Below are positions 26,879 through 38,621 of a stretch of DNA of 49,667 nucleotides, piece after piece. Source of the DNA: Clostridia bacterium (GTDB lineage: Bacteria; Bacillota; Clostridia; Acetivibrionales; STF1-152); assembly GCA_028280575.1 (NCBI GenBank), contig JANQLN010000045.1, forward strand, positions 1-49,667, written 5' to 3'. The notes below the pieces were generated by a model. It saw nothing but the letters and a program-made list of their open reading frames with translations, was not told the DNA's origin and made no database searches. How positions within the stretch are numbered: position 1 is the first letter of the stretch; every line of letters begins with the position of its first letter. The translations under genes were made by a program, and so were the position numbers.

Positions 26879-29824
26879 ATGAAGACTATAGGAAGAAAAG
26901 GCATATTAAAAAAAACACTTTTTATTATAATAACATCAATGGCTGCCGTATTGCTGTTATATTTACCTGCTGCAAAGGCAGAGCGTCTGGAAGCGACTTA
27001 CTATGGCATGGACGACGCACAATCGGTTCTTGAAAATATTGATTATACCGATATAGCTGATTCGTGGGCAAGAGATTCCATTGTACAAAGTGGAGCCTTT
27101 GATATTATTAAAGGTTACGGGGAGAAGAGATTTGAACCTAAACGCCATCTTTCAAAAGAAGAGGCAATAGCTGTAATATTGAGAATGGGTGGAAGAGAAG
27201 AAGATGCACAAAGGCTCGGAGAAGCTCTTGAAGCTGCCAGAAATAATGATGAAAAGCTTGAAAGTGCCAGGCCAATATGGTCTGCCGGGTATCTTCGGCT
27301 GGCTGCAGACGGAGGATTAATCAGCCCGATGGATTTTGCCGATGCAATGAATCCTTCACAGTCTTTTTTGGAAGATGATGGGTTTATAAGAACGGCTCCG
27401 GCCAGGAGGGATGAATTTGCGTATTGGACTGCGCTTGTAATTGGTTTGCAGCCGGTGTACGGACAGCAAAAAATATTTAACAGCTTTCTGGATTGGGAAT
27501 ATACTGACCCCATAAAAATACCTTATGTTGAAGCGGTACTAAAAAACAATATAATGAACGGTAATGCCAATGGTTATCTTAATCCCGGGGGTCCGATCAC
27601 AAGAGAACAGGCTGCGCAAATTATCTGTAACGCAAAAAAACAGGTACTTCCTTTACTGGGCATGGAAGAAAAGCGGGGGGTCATTGAAAATGTTTTATTG
27701 GAAAATGTTATGACATCAGGCTATGAAGAAACAGTTAAAACATTTTTAATCCGTTCATATGACGGTGCGCTTCTTGCCATAAAAACACAGGTTCCTGTAA
27801 TGCAGGCTGCCAATGAACAAAGCGGTGAAAGCTTAAGACCAGATAATGAATTGGTAGTGCTGCGAAACGGAATAACAGGCAAGAGCAATTTATTGAAAAT
27901 CGGAGACCGGGTTGAATTCTTCATAAAAAATAACGCCCCGGACGGCAGGGTGAGATTTGTAAAGGTATTGCCAAATATTGAGGACACTAGGTATATTGCC
28001 GCCAGGATATCAAGTATTGACAGTGATAATAAGGTTGTGAAGGTAAAACAGTTTTTTGAGCTGGACCATCCTGACTTAATCTCAGGCAAAAGCCTTCAAT
28101 ACAACATTTTAGAAAAACTGCCCGATACCTCATACGCATATTTGGAAAATTTGAAAGTGGATAATGGAAAAAGCATTGGCAGTATAGAATCTATAGGAGA
28201 AGGTTCATTTGTTGTGCTTACGCTTAACAATGATATCATAACCCGTGCCAGGATTTCGGCCTTTCCTCTTTATGCGGATACAGGCATAGTAAGAGGTATC
28301 GTAGAGGATAACAACCCTTCTATGGGCTATATTACCCTTTACAATGAGGATGGTAAGAAACCCCTGCCCGGTTCACCGGACTCACTCCTTATGTACAGGA
28401 CATTTTCATATGCCAACAATGTTGAGGTTTTCAGGGATCATAAAAAAACAGGGGCTGAAATGCTCCAAACAGGAGATTCGGTTTACTTAAAATTGGACAG
28501 CGACGGCAATGTTGTTTCAGCAAGCGGTGTGCCCAATTATAATGTTAAAGGCGGGGTGATTTTATCTGTAGCTCCAACATTTCTTGCTGTAGAATTCGGT
28601 GACGGTACACAGGGTATTTTAAATATTGATGAAAACACGGTAATTGAAGCAAATGGCATGATTGCAAAACAGGATGAGCTTTTAGAGGGGGACCATGCCA
28701 TATTCACTATATACGAAGGCGTTAAAGGCTATGAAGCAAAAAAGATTTCTGTCAGTAATGATAATAAACTTGTGACGTCTGTTTACAGGGGTACGGTCCA
28801 AAAAGCGGAACAATTTTCAAACAGGCTGATAATATATGATCTGGAAAAGCTCCAGGGTGGAAGATGGATAAATACTACCCAGAAGGGACTTAACGAAATA
28901 AAGCTTGATAAAAACAATAAGTTATATGTGGAAGGTATTGAGAGCAGCATTGGTGATACGGTTGATTTAGCAGGCCGGACTGTTTATATTGCCGTAAGGA
29001 AGGATTACGGTGACACGGAAAAAGCAGTAGTTGTGTCAATGCCTTTTAAAGGATCAAAAGAGCTTTTATATACCGATAATATTTTAAGCAATTTACCGGC
29101 TACAGGAAACGTTTCCCTGCTCACCAATGATTTAGAGCTTGGTTATAATAAAGGTACAATCATTGTCAATGAGGGCAGGCTGGTTACAGGAAGGGGCCTG
29201 GCTCCGGGCCATGAAGTTACTGTTATAGCGGGAAGGAACTATAAGACAGGCGAAATTCAAGCCGGAGTAATCAGTGTCTCGGAAGGTTCGGGGATAAAAG
29301 ATTTGGAATTGTTCAGGGGTAGAATCTCGTCAATTGTCGAAAACAGCAGCTTTACATTGGAATCCTTTTCAAAGCTTAAAAAAACATCATGGGATTATGC
29401 AAATACACCGAAGACATTTGACATAAGCGCTTCCACAAGAATGCTTGATGAAAATGGAGTAATGGGTATACGAAATTTCAAGGATTATGGTGAAAACAAC
29501 ATGATTGACCGGACTGTTTACGTTGCAGGAAAGGGAACCGAAGCATCTCTCATATCCACAGCACCATATGCGGCGCATTTCAGCATGGGGACGGTCTGGG
29601 AAAAGAAGGAAGGAGAATTATTTGTCAGAGATGTCAGGAGCTATGAAAGCAGCTCACATACCTGGAAAAAAGGTGATGATATATCCGTCGGTATTCCTGT
29701 TAATGGAATCATAATTAAAAATGGAAGTACAATCGCATTTGAAGATATTGGGATTGGGGATGAGCTGATTATAATCAGAAAGGATATACAGGATAATAAG
29801 GCAAGTATAATAATAATAGAATAG
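26879..29824 (+). CDS. Exported SLH-domain protein with long beta-repeat region
   Basis: 981-aa surface protein. Start at 26879 with GGGGAG directly upstream; signal peptide about 1-35 ending AKA. Three S-layer-homology segments lie at the N-terminus: about 53-102 (ADSWARDSIVQSGAFDIIKG... LSKEEAIAVILRM), a divergent one at about 130-195, and about 205-255 (NNIMNGNANGYLNPGGPITREQA), which would anchor it to secondary cell-wall polymer. The remaining about 720 residues are repeated beta-rich units of roughly 90-100 aa with recurring VxVxxxxExF and GDxVxxKLDxDG patterns and no cysteine-rich or catalytic motif that I recognise. Only 12 bp separates it from the next SLH gene, so the pair is probably co-translated. 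Precise role unknown; a structural envelope function is likely. Confidence 0.8.
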   Translation: MKTIGRKGILKKTLFIIITSMAAVLLLYLPAAKAERLEATYYGMDDAQSVLENIDYTDIADSWARDSIVQSGAFDIIKGYGEKRFEPKRHLSKEEAIAVILRMGGREEDAQRLGEALEAARNNDEKLESARPIWSAGYLRLAADGGLISPMDFADAMNPSQSFLEDDGFIRTAPARRDEFAYWTALVIGLQPVYGQQKIFNSFLDWEYTDPIKIPYVEAVLKNNIMNGNANGYLNPGGPITREQAAQIICNAKKQVLPLLGMEEKRGVIENVLLENVMTSGYEETVKTFLIRSYDGALLAIKTQVPVMQAANEQSGESLRPDNELVVLRNGITGKSNLLKIGDRVEFFIKNNAPDGRVRFVKVLPNIEDTRYIAARISSIDSDNKVVKVKQFFELDHPDLISGKSLQYNILEKLPDTSYAYLENLKVDNGKSIGSIESIGEGSFVVLTLNNDIITRARISAFPLYADTGIVRGIVEDNNPSMGYITLYNEDGKKPLPGSPDSLLMYRTFSYANNVEVFRDHKKTGAEMLQTGDSVYLKLDSDGNVVSASGVPNYNVKGGVILSVAPTFLAVEFGDGTQGILNIDENTVIEANGMIAKQDELLEGDHAIFTIYEGVKGYEAKKISVSNDNKLVTSVYRGTVQKAEQFSNRLIIYDLEKLQGGRWINTTQKGLNEIKLDKNNKLYVEGIESSIGDTVDLAGRTVYIAVRKDYGDTEKAVVVSMPFKGSKELLYTDNILSNLPATGNVSLLTNDLELGYNKGTIIVNEGRLVTGRGLAPGHEVTVIAGRNYKTGEIQAGVISVSEGSGIKDLELFRGRISSIVENSSFTLESFSKLKKTSWDYANTPKTFDISASTRMLDENGVMGIRNFKDYGENNMIDRTVYVAGKGTEASLISTAPYAAHFSMGTVWEKKEGELFVRDVRSYESSSHTWKKGDDISVGIPVNGIIIKNGSTIAFEDIGIGDELIIIRKDIQDNKASIIIIE

Positions 29825-29835
29825 GGGTTCTAAAA

Positions 29836-31347
29836 ATGAAAAAGATTATTGCTCTGTTAATAATATTAACGGCACTGATTGCCACGAATCCGCTTGTGGT
29901 ATTTGCCGGTTTATCAGACAATGGCTTTGAGGGAGGCATATCTTCAGGATATGTAACGGGAGAAGAGAATTTTGAATATAAGGAAGTTATTTTTGTTACA
30001 GGGCGGCCGATAGTGCTGGAAGGGACAGTTATAATCAAAAAAACATTAAGAGATGATGAGGTCCGCTCAACATATACTTACAATCTTGAGAATCCGGGGG
30101 AAAATGCTACCCTCAGAAGAGTTTTGAATTACTCAACCAGCCTGACCGGTTCAGATAACGGGCAAACCCTTGAGCAAACCTTGTTTTCAAGAGATCCCTT
30201 TGAGACTATTGAAATAGATGGGGTATCATATGTTTTACAGGACTATGATTTCAGCAGGTCGAATATAATCGACTCAAAGCCTGCTGTTGATTATTTTGCA
30301 GGAAATACATCGGGCAAAAAGACATACAGGGTTGGAAATAATGCTTCAGATAACCGGCTTATAGTTGAAATTGAAGGCAATTTTTTTGGATGTAAGCAAT
30401 ATTGGGGCACTGCCGAAAGTGCAGCCTGCTCTTTATGGATTCAATATACCGGCAGCGACGACAGCTGGGGTGGAACCGCATCAATCAAATTTTCCTCTAC
30501 AACATCAAAAAGCATGGAGTATGTTGATAATATGCCAAAGCAGATAAGCTTTAACGGGGGCTATATAGAAAGGCAGCATAATCGCTCAATAATGAAATAT
30601 GACTGCAAGCTGCCTGAATTTGATTCGGATGGAATTTCAACGGACCATATGATTGAAAAGTCGGGAAGCTTAAACCTTGAAACCTTTCCCGTGCAAAAGC
30701 GTCTTCCTGTACCTGATTTAAGCCATATAAGAGGGCATTGGGCTGAAAGGGATGCGGGAATACTATTTAGTCTGGGAGTATTACATGGAGAGGAAACGCT
30801 TTTTGAGCCTGAACAGGTAATGACAAGGGTTGAGTTCACAAATTCAATGGTTATGGCTGCAAGAGAAGTGCCCCAGGACCCGCGATTGGAAAAAAGAAAA
30901 TCCAGAAATCCGTCAAGAAGGAACTTGGAACAAGACCGGATTTCACCGTTTAAAGATATATCCGTTGACCACATATTTTTTCCCAATATAGAAAGTGCAT
31001 ATAACAGGGGGCTGATAAAAGATATGGGCAGCGGCAGCTTCGGGCCCGATGAAACTGTTACCATGTCCGATGCCATTACAATGTTCATAAGAGCATTGGG
31101 TCTTGAAAATATGGGACCCGGAACTTATGCGGTAACAACATTTAGAGATAATGACAAAATACCCTCATATGCACGCAATTCCGTATACGTCGCACAAAAA
31201 ATAGGACTTGTAAAAGGTGACGCCAGGGGATATCTCAGGCCTGGCGAAAACTTGACAAAAGCGCGCGCAGCAGCAATGTTAAACAGGTTTCTAAGGTATA
31301 TGAGAACTGGTATGCTTGACGATTATACAGGTATTATGAATTACTGA
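29836..31347 (+). CDS. Exported protein with three C-terminal SLH domains
   Basis: 503-aa exported protein, signal peptide about 1-25 ending VFA. The N-terminal 300 residues are an unrecognised beta-rich domain (features YKEVIFVTGRPIVLEGT, SLWIQYTGSDDSWGG). The C-terminus holds three SLH repeats: about 297-345 (RGHWAERDAGILFSLGVLHG), about 375-425 (HIFFPNIESAYNRGLI, GPDETVTMSDAITMF), and about 440-490 (SYARNSVYVAQKIGLVKGD). SLH repeats at opposite ends in the two adjacent proteins suggest that both are cell-wall anchored and work together. Start follows AGGGG. Confidence 0.8.
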   Translation: MKKIIALLIILTALIATNPLVVFAGLSDNGFEGGISSGYVTGEENFEYKEVIFVTGRPIVLEGTVIIKKTLRDDEVRSTYTYNLENPGENATLRRVLNYSTSLTGSDNGQTLEQTLFSRDPFETIEIDGVSYVLQDYDFSRSNIIDSKPAVDYFAGNTSGKKTYRVGNNASDNRLIVEIEGNFFGCKQYWGTAESAACSLWIQYTGSDDSWGGTASIKFSSTTSKSMEYVDNMPKQISFNGGYIERQHNRSIMKYDCKLPEFDSDGISTDHMIEKSGSLNLETFPVQKRLPVPDLSHIRGHWAERDAGILFSLGVLHGEETLFEPEQVMTRVEFTNSMVMAAREVPQDPRLEKRKSRNPSRRNLEQDRISPFKDISVDHIFFPNIESAYNRGLIKDMGSGSFGPDETVTMSDAITMFIRALGLENMGPGTYAVTTFRDNDKIPSYARNSVYVAQKIGLVKGDARGYLRPGENLTKARAAAMLNRFLRYMRTGMLDDYTGIMNY

Positions 31348-31466
31348 AACTTTTCTTTTAATTATAGTAATATAATTGCATATTTCGTATAGGTAATGTA
31401 ATATGTAATATAGAAGAGTTTTTTTATAAAGTACCGGATAAAATTGTCAAGTCAAGGGGGATAATT

Positions 31467-32948
31467 GTGAGGAATATAAAAAACAAGTACATGGCAATGG
31501 TTTTAATTATCATCTTTTTATTTGTTAACCCTGCATTTATTTATGCTGCCGATGAACCGCAGGACAGCTTGGAATATCTTAAGGGAATAATAAATATGAT
31601 TTTTGAAAAATACCAGGGAGAAGTAGATGAAAGCAAGCTTGTTGAAGGTGCTGTAAAGGGTATGTTTAATACTCTGGATCAATACTCCACCTATTATAAC
31701 AATGAAGAAGTACAGCAATTTTTGACAGGTGTTACGGGTACATACGAGGGAATCGGCATTTCAATGGAGAAAAAGGGTGATTTTGTGGTAGTTCTCAAAG
31801 TTTTTGAAGGCTCACCGGCAGAATCGTCCGGAATACTGCAATCAGACGTTATTATTTCCGTAGATGGAGAGAGTATTGCCGGTTTGACTATCGATAAGGT
31901 GGCGGCTAAAATAAAGGGTCCTGCCGGTACAAAGGTTAAGCTTTCACTTTTAAGGGACAAAACCCCGTTGACCATTGAGGTGGCAAGGGCCGAAATAACC
32001 TTAAATCCGGTAAGGTATGAAATCAGGGATGATATTGGTTATATAAAGCTTGAAATGTTTAATTCAGGTGCATACAATAATTTCAAAGAGGCACTGGATG
32101 TAATGGGAATGCAAAACATTGCAAGGATTGTGCTGGACTTAAGGGGAAATCCGGGAGGAGAAGTTAACCAGGCTGTTGAGATTGCCAAAAAGTTCGTACC
32201 GGAAGGAATTATTACAACACTTGATTTTAAATCTGAGCTGGTAGAAGATATAGAATACAGGTCACCATTAAAAAGAAAGCTTTATGATGTAGTCGTGCTG
32301 GTAAATAATAACAGTGCAAGTGCCTCTGAAATACTGGCGGGTGCAATACAGGATACAGGTGTCGGTGTACTTGTTGGTACGAATACATTTGGAAAGGCGC
32401 AGGTACAAAACCTTATTCCGCTTTTAACGCCAAAAGCATATGAAAAGTACAAAAAAGAGCTTAATGTAGAAGTAGTAAGCGCGTATGACCTGATAGCGGT
32501 GTATGGAATATCTCCTCTTAACAGTGAGGTTTTGGGATGGACTAAAATGACCACAGGAATATACCTTACCCCAGGCGGAAAATATATAGATGAGAACGGG
32601 CTTGTTCCTGATTATGAAATAGCAGATCCCAATCCTGTAAATGAAGTTGATATTACCAATATAAAAAGGCTTTCGAAAAAAGTATTCCCGGGGCTAAACA
32701 GCAGCAGCAGCGAAATAATAAATGCTGAAAAAATCCTCAAAGCAGGTGGATTTGATATAGAGATTCCTGATAACCTTTTAGATGAAAAGACATTTGCCGC
32801 AATAAAAAAATTGCAGACGGATGAGGGCTTGGATTCTACAGGTATTCTTGATAAGAAAACACAAGCAATCCTGAATGAAATGCTGGATGAATTGATTATC
32901 AGATATGACCTCCAGTACATGAAAGCTGTTGAAATTCTTAAAAAGTAG
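31467..32948 (+). CDS. S41-family C-terminal processing protease (CtpA/CtpB-like)
   Basis: 493-aa exported serine protease. GTG start with AAGGGGG upstream; signal peptide about 1-27. Order: N-terminal helical cap, PDZ domain (about 88-170; GIGISMEKKGDFVVVLKV, SPAESSGILQSDVI), S41 catalytic core with serine in NSASASEILAGA and lysine in FGKAQVQ, and a C-terminal peptidoglycan-binding-1-type repeat (about 420-475, AIKKLQTDEGLDSTGILDKKTQ). Family members trim cell-envelope proteins; CtpB in B. subtilis cuts the SpoIVFA regulator during sporulation. The preceding SLH genes could be envelope partners, but no direct link is visible. Confidence 0.92.
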   Translation: MRNIKNKYMAMVLIIIFLFVNPAFIYAADEPQDSLEYLKGIINMIFEKYQGEVDESKLVEGAVKGMFNTLDQYSTYYNNEEVQQFLTGVTGTYEGIGISMEKKGDFVVVLKVFEGSPAESSGILQSDVIISVDGESIAGLTIDKVAAKIKGPAGTKVKLSLLRDKTPLTIEVARAEITLNPVRYEIRDDIGYIKLEMFNSGAYNNFKEALDVMGMQNIARIVLDLRGNPGGEVNQAVEIAKKFVPEGIITTLDFKSELVEDIEYRSPLKRKLYDVVVLVNNNSASASEILAGAIQDTGVGVLVGTNTFGKAQVQNLIPLLTPKAYEKYKKELNVEVVSAYDLIAVYGISPLNSEVLGWTKMTTGIYLTPGGKYIDENGLVPDYEIADPNPVNEVDITNIKRLSKKVFPGLNSSSSEIINAEKILKAGGFDIEIPDNLLDEKTFAAIKKLQTDEGLDSTGILDKKTQAILNEMLDELIIRYDLQYMKAVEILKK

Positions 32949-32977
32949 AATACAAAAAACCGGGGGAGAAGGATGTA

Positions 32978-33751
32978 CTAACCCTTCAAAAAGTATTTCC
33001 TGTATACGGATAACAATATCGATACAATATAGGCTTGTATTATAACCATTACAATTTCCTGTACTCCCCTGGGGATCCAGAATGCTAAAAATCCCATTTT
33101 GCCAAGACCGGGTATAAAGCTTTGCAGGATATATGTATTAAGTGTGGTGATAATTATCCCTGAAATACCCGTTGACAATAGTATTTTTAAAAAGTCAGTA
33201 TGTATTTTGGAATTGGGATGGAGTCTTTTAATAACCAGGTCAACCAGGATAAAGCAAAGACCGATAAAAGATGCGGCTTCCAGTCCAACAGATGTAAAAT
33301 CTCTATATTTGCCAATGCTGTTTAGCAGCCCGGTCCAGAAAGAGGACTTAATAAAAGCAATATGGATATGATTTACTGCCCCTATGGCACCAATAATTAT
33401 TAAAAAAACCAGAAATGATTTTTGAAGCTTTCCGTCATTGAAATTTCCAAATAAAATCCAGAGAAAACCTGTTATGACACCTCCGGATACTGAGGTAACC
33501 GTCAGCCATGGTATATATGGGCCTAAAGGATTAATTATAAAACCGAAAATATCCACAAGGCCGGAAGCGATTCCCCCAAATAATGGTCCGAACAAAACGG
33601 CAGCCATTTTGGTAAATACACCTGAAAATCCTATTCTCATTCCCGGGGCCCCGCCAAAAAAGACCATGTAACTAAAATTTCTTATGACCATGGCAAGAGA
33701 AACAAGTAAAGCTGTAAAAACAATTTTTCTGATACTGTGCTTTCCATTCAT
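32978..33751 (-). CDS. folT: ECF transporter S component, folate type (FolT)
   Basis: About 257-aa membrane protein of the folate-family S component (about six helices), start at 33751 (MNGKHSIRK) with GGAGGG upstream. It has the N-terminal KIVFTALLVSLAMVIR, the glycine-rich GAPGMRIGFSG, and FGPLFGGIASGLVDIFGFIINP, which carry the substrate site and the coupling-protein contact. S components bind the vitamin and share a common EcfAA'T energy module encoded elsewhere. The tetrahydrofolate riboswitch in its leader (33842-33947) makes folate the firm expected substrate. Confidence 0.92.
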   Translation of the reverse strand: MNGKHSIRKIVFTALLVSLAMVIRNFSYMVFFGGAPGMRIGFSGVFTKMAAVLFGPLFGGIASGLVDIFGFIINPLGPYIPWLTVTSVSGGVITGFLWILFGNFNDGKLQKSFLVFLIIIGAIGAVNHIHIAFIKSSFWTGLLNSIGKYRDFTSVGLEAASFIGLCFILVDLVIKRLHPNSKIHTDFLKILLSTGISGIIITTLNTYILQSFIPGLGKMGFLAFWIPRGVQEIVMVIIQAYIVSILLSVYRKYFLKG

Positions 33752-33811
33752 ATTTAAGCCCTCCATTTTCAGTAATCTGATTCGCATTCAACAGAAAATA
33801 CGGTTATCACA

Positions 33812-33836
33812 TTAAAAAAATAAGAAGGACTTATTC
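33812..33836 (-). terminator. Possible riboswitch expression-platform terminator
   Basis: On the minus strand, right after the riboswitch, GAATAAG can pair with CTTATTT around a TCCTT loop, followed by a run of U. The stem is short and A-U rich, so it may be a weak terminator or just sequence; the start codon lies about 60 nt further on. Confidence 0.35.
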
Positions 33837-33841
33837 AGTGC

Positions 33842-33947
33842 AACAGCGGATGCAATATTATACCGCAAACCCTTATTCCCTAAGGGTTTTTCGTTTAGAG
33901 ACTCTACTCCCATTCTCTAACACTTAACGCATAATACCTGCTCTGTT
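33842..33947 (-). promoter_or_regulatory. Tetrahydrofolate (THF) riboswitch upstream of folT
   Basis: Read on minus, the segment carries the conserved THF-I elements in order: AGAGCAGGTATTATGCGTTA, AGTGTTAGAGAATGGGAGT, an AACGAA loop after the P3 strand, a GGGTTT/AACCC-type hairpin, and GCGGTATAATATTGCATCCG. The closing stem is AACAG (33943-33947) with CTGTT (33842-33846). THF riboswitches of this type control folate transport and synthesis genes in Clostridia, matching the FolT-like gene directly downstream. Ligand binding would reduce expression when folate is plentiful. Confidence 0.92.
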
Positions 33948-34086
33948 AAATACTCAATTCACTGCATTATATCATTTTAACCAGGTAAAGTCCAATGGAT
34001 TTGCAAAATGTTTTTTGCTTGCGGCAAGGTATGATATAATTTTATAAAAAGGTTTAATATGTACTTTAAAAAATTTTTTTATCCAG

Positions 34087-34202
34087 GCAATTTGCATCGT
34101 AATCAGTAAGAAACATACTAAATGTTGTATATACTTATCAATGAAACTACTAAATTTAGTAGTTTCATTGATAAAAACATAGCATAAGCAAAGTGCTCTT
34201 AG
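34087..34202. repeat. Hairpin repeat, copy B (upstream of pyrG)
   Basis: Second copy of the element at 1-123, sharing the blocks given there: GCAATTTGC at the start, 34117-34138 with 21 of 22 bases matching, TACTAAATTTAGTA at 34148-34161, and GCAAAGTGCTCTTAG at 34188-34202. The core is extended to a perfect 40-bp palindrome at 34135-34174 (TTATCAATGAAACTACTAAA and its complement). It lies upstream of a promoter related to that after copy A. Confidence 0.75.
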
Positions 34203-34211
34203 AAATAGTCA

Positions 34212-34240
34212 TTGACATGCAGGTATGGGGATTATAGAAT
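34212..34240 (+). promoter_or_regulatory. Sigma-A-type promoter for pyrG
   Basis: TTGACA (34212-34217), 17-bp spacer, TAGAAT (34235-34240). It starts a transcript at about 34247, so repeat copy C would be in the pyrG 5' leader. Confidence 0.7.
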
Positions 34241-34279
34241 ATTAGGATGTGTTAACAATATACCGATAAAATAATTGAA

Positions 34280-34379
34280 GCAATTTGCGCCTTAATCAGT
34301 TTTACGCAAAGTCCATACTGATGCTGCAGTTAATAATAGTATGGCTTAGTTAAAAAATATTAAAATGCAAAATGCTCTA
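34280..34379 (+). repeat. Hairpin repeat, copy C (pyrG leader)
   Basis: Third, more divergent copy. It starts GCAATTTGCGCCTTAATCA (18 of 19 identical to copy A) and ends GCAAAATGCTCTA at 34367-34379. The core has its own hairpin with arms CCATACT and AGTATGG. The element ends five bases before the pyrG ribosome binding site (GGGAGG), so folding could affect pyrG translation. It lacks the promoter block that follows copies A and B. Confidence 0.65.
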
Positions 34380-34380
34380 A

Positions 34381-36000
<1,620 letters not shown>

Positions 36001-36012
36001 AAATAATGTTTT

Positions 36013-36042
36013 GTATAAATTCCCCTCATAGTGCCAATACTA
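36013..36042 (+). promoter_or_regulatory. Sigma-F-like promoter for spoIIR
   Basis: GTATA (36013-36017), 15-bp spacer, GCCAATACTA (36033-36042). This matches the sigma-F consensus GYATA-N15-GGNNANANTR except for one G to C change in the -10. spoIIR is a classical forespore sigma-F target, so the position just before the gene is meaningful. Confidence 0.6.
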
Positions 36043-36087
36043 ATACTTGAGAAAAAGTTTGGCATGGAAAGGCCAGGGGGAATTATA

Positions 36088-36807
36088 ATGAATAAGGCAA
36101 TTAGTAAACTGAAAAAACTGAAAAACATAAAAGGTTTTAAATTATTTGCAATAACGGCATTGAGCGTAATGCTGCTGGCCGCAATGCTTAGCTTTAAACT
36201 GTCTGCTTACTCGGAAGATACAAATTCCCAGCTCAGCGACAGCTTAATAAGATTGCATGTGCGTGCCAACAGTGATTCTGCTGAGGACCAGGAGTTAAAG
36301 CACAAAGTAAGAGATGCTGTTATAGCTTATATGAAAGAACTGATGGAGGATTCTGAAGAGCTTGAGGAAACACGGAAGCTAATAGCTCAAAACCTGGAAA
36401 AAATAAAGGAGCTTGCCAAAAATGAAGTGATTGCAAATGGCAGCAATTATGAAGTTAAAGCTTTTTTAGGCAAGTATCCCTTTCCTACAAAGCAATATGG
36501 AGATATTGCATTACCTGCAGGATATTACAGGGCTTTGAGAGTTGTTATCGGCAACGGAGAAGGAGCAAACTGGTGGTGTGTCCTTTTTCCGCCCCTTTGC
36601 TTTGTAGATGCTTCCCATGGAACGGTTCCTGATTCAGTGAAGGAAGATTTACAAAAATCTCTTACCGATGAGGAATACAAGCTCGTTATTTCTGCTGATG
36701 ATGAATCAGAAATACCGGTTAAGGTTAAGTTTAAGATAGTTGAATTTTTTCAGGATTCCAAAATTAAATTTACAGGTCTTGTAAATAGGATATTTAAAAA
36801 TAAATAG
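36088..36807 (+). CDS. spoIIR: Stage II sporulation protein R
   Basis: 239-aa exported signalling protein made in the forespore; it triggers the SpoIIGA protease to process pro-sigma-E in the mother cell. Start at 36088 with GGGGG upstream. A single N-terminal membrane/signal segment (about 20-42) precedes the conserved SpoIIR domain: LSDSLIRLHVRANSDSAEDQ, then KHKVRDAV, LPAGYYRALRVVIG, GANWWCVLFPPLCFVD. Length and motifs match the family. It ends at a strong terminator. Confidence 0.95.
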   Translation: MNKAISKLKKLKNIKGFKLFAITALSVMLLAAMLSFKLSAYSEDTNSQLSDSLIRLHVRANSDSAEDQELKHKVRDAVIAYMKELMEDSEELEETRKLIAQNLEKIKELAKNEVIANGSNYEVKAFLGKYPFPTKQYGDIALPAGYYRALRVVIGNGEGANWWCVLFPPLCFVDASHGTVPDSVKEDLQKSLTDEEYKLVISADDESEIPVKVKFKIVEFFQDSKIKFTGLVNRIFKNK

Positions 36808-36832
36808 TGGCAGCCAATTTGAGAAGTTAAAT

Positions 36833-36863
36833 AAAAGCGCGCGTTTTGCGCGCTTTTATTTTT
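36833..36863 (+). terminator. Rho-independent terminator after spoIIR
   Basis: Stem AAAAGCGCGC (36833-36842) with GCGCGCTTTT (36848-36857), GTTTT loop, then ATTTTTA. Strong hairpin with T-tract. Confidence 0.92.
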
Positions 36864-36890
36864 ACCTTTTTTTATAAATAAAAATAACTG

Positions 36891-36919
36891 TTGCTTTTCA
36901 TGCGGATACCTAGTATAAT
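36891..36919 (+). promoter_or_regulatory. Promoter for guaB
   Basis: TTGCTT (36891-36896), 17-bp spacer, TATAAT (36914-36919). It would give a leader of about 240 nt that contains the inverted-repeat element at 36936-37014. Confidence 0.6.
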
Positions 36920-36935
36920 ATATCCAAATATCGGG

Positions 36936-37014
36936 CTAGTGGTCTGTTAAGCTTATAATTGTGGGTTGGATTAAGGTTTGGTTTTTCGTAGTGCAAGGCG
37001 GAGGAGACCACTAG
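36936..37014. repeat. 79-bp element with 10-bp terminal inverted repeats in guaB leader
   Basis: CTAGTGGTCT (36936-36945) and AGACCACTAG (37005-37014) are perfect inverted repeats around a 59-bp interior. The size, perfect ends and intergenic position fit a MITE-like element; as RNA it would form a stem closing the guaB leader. Purine-riboswitch signature bases were looked for and not found. Only one copy occurs here. Confidence 0.55.
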
Positions 37015-37070
37015 TTTTGAATTAAACCGTTTTAGCTTTATAGGGTTTATTAATAAGATTTATACTTTAA

Positions 37071-38621
<1,551 letters not shown>

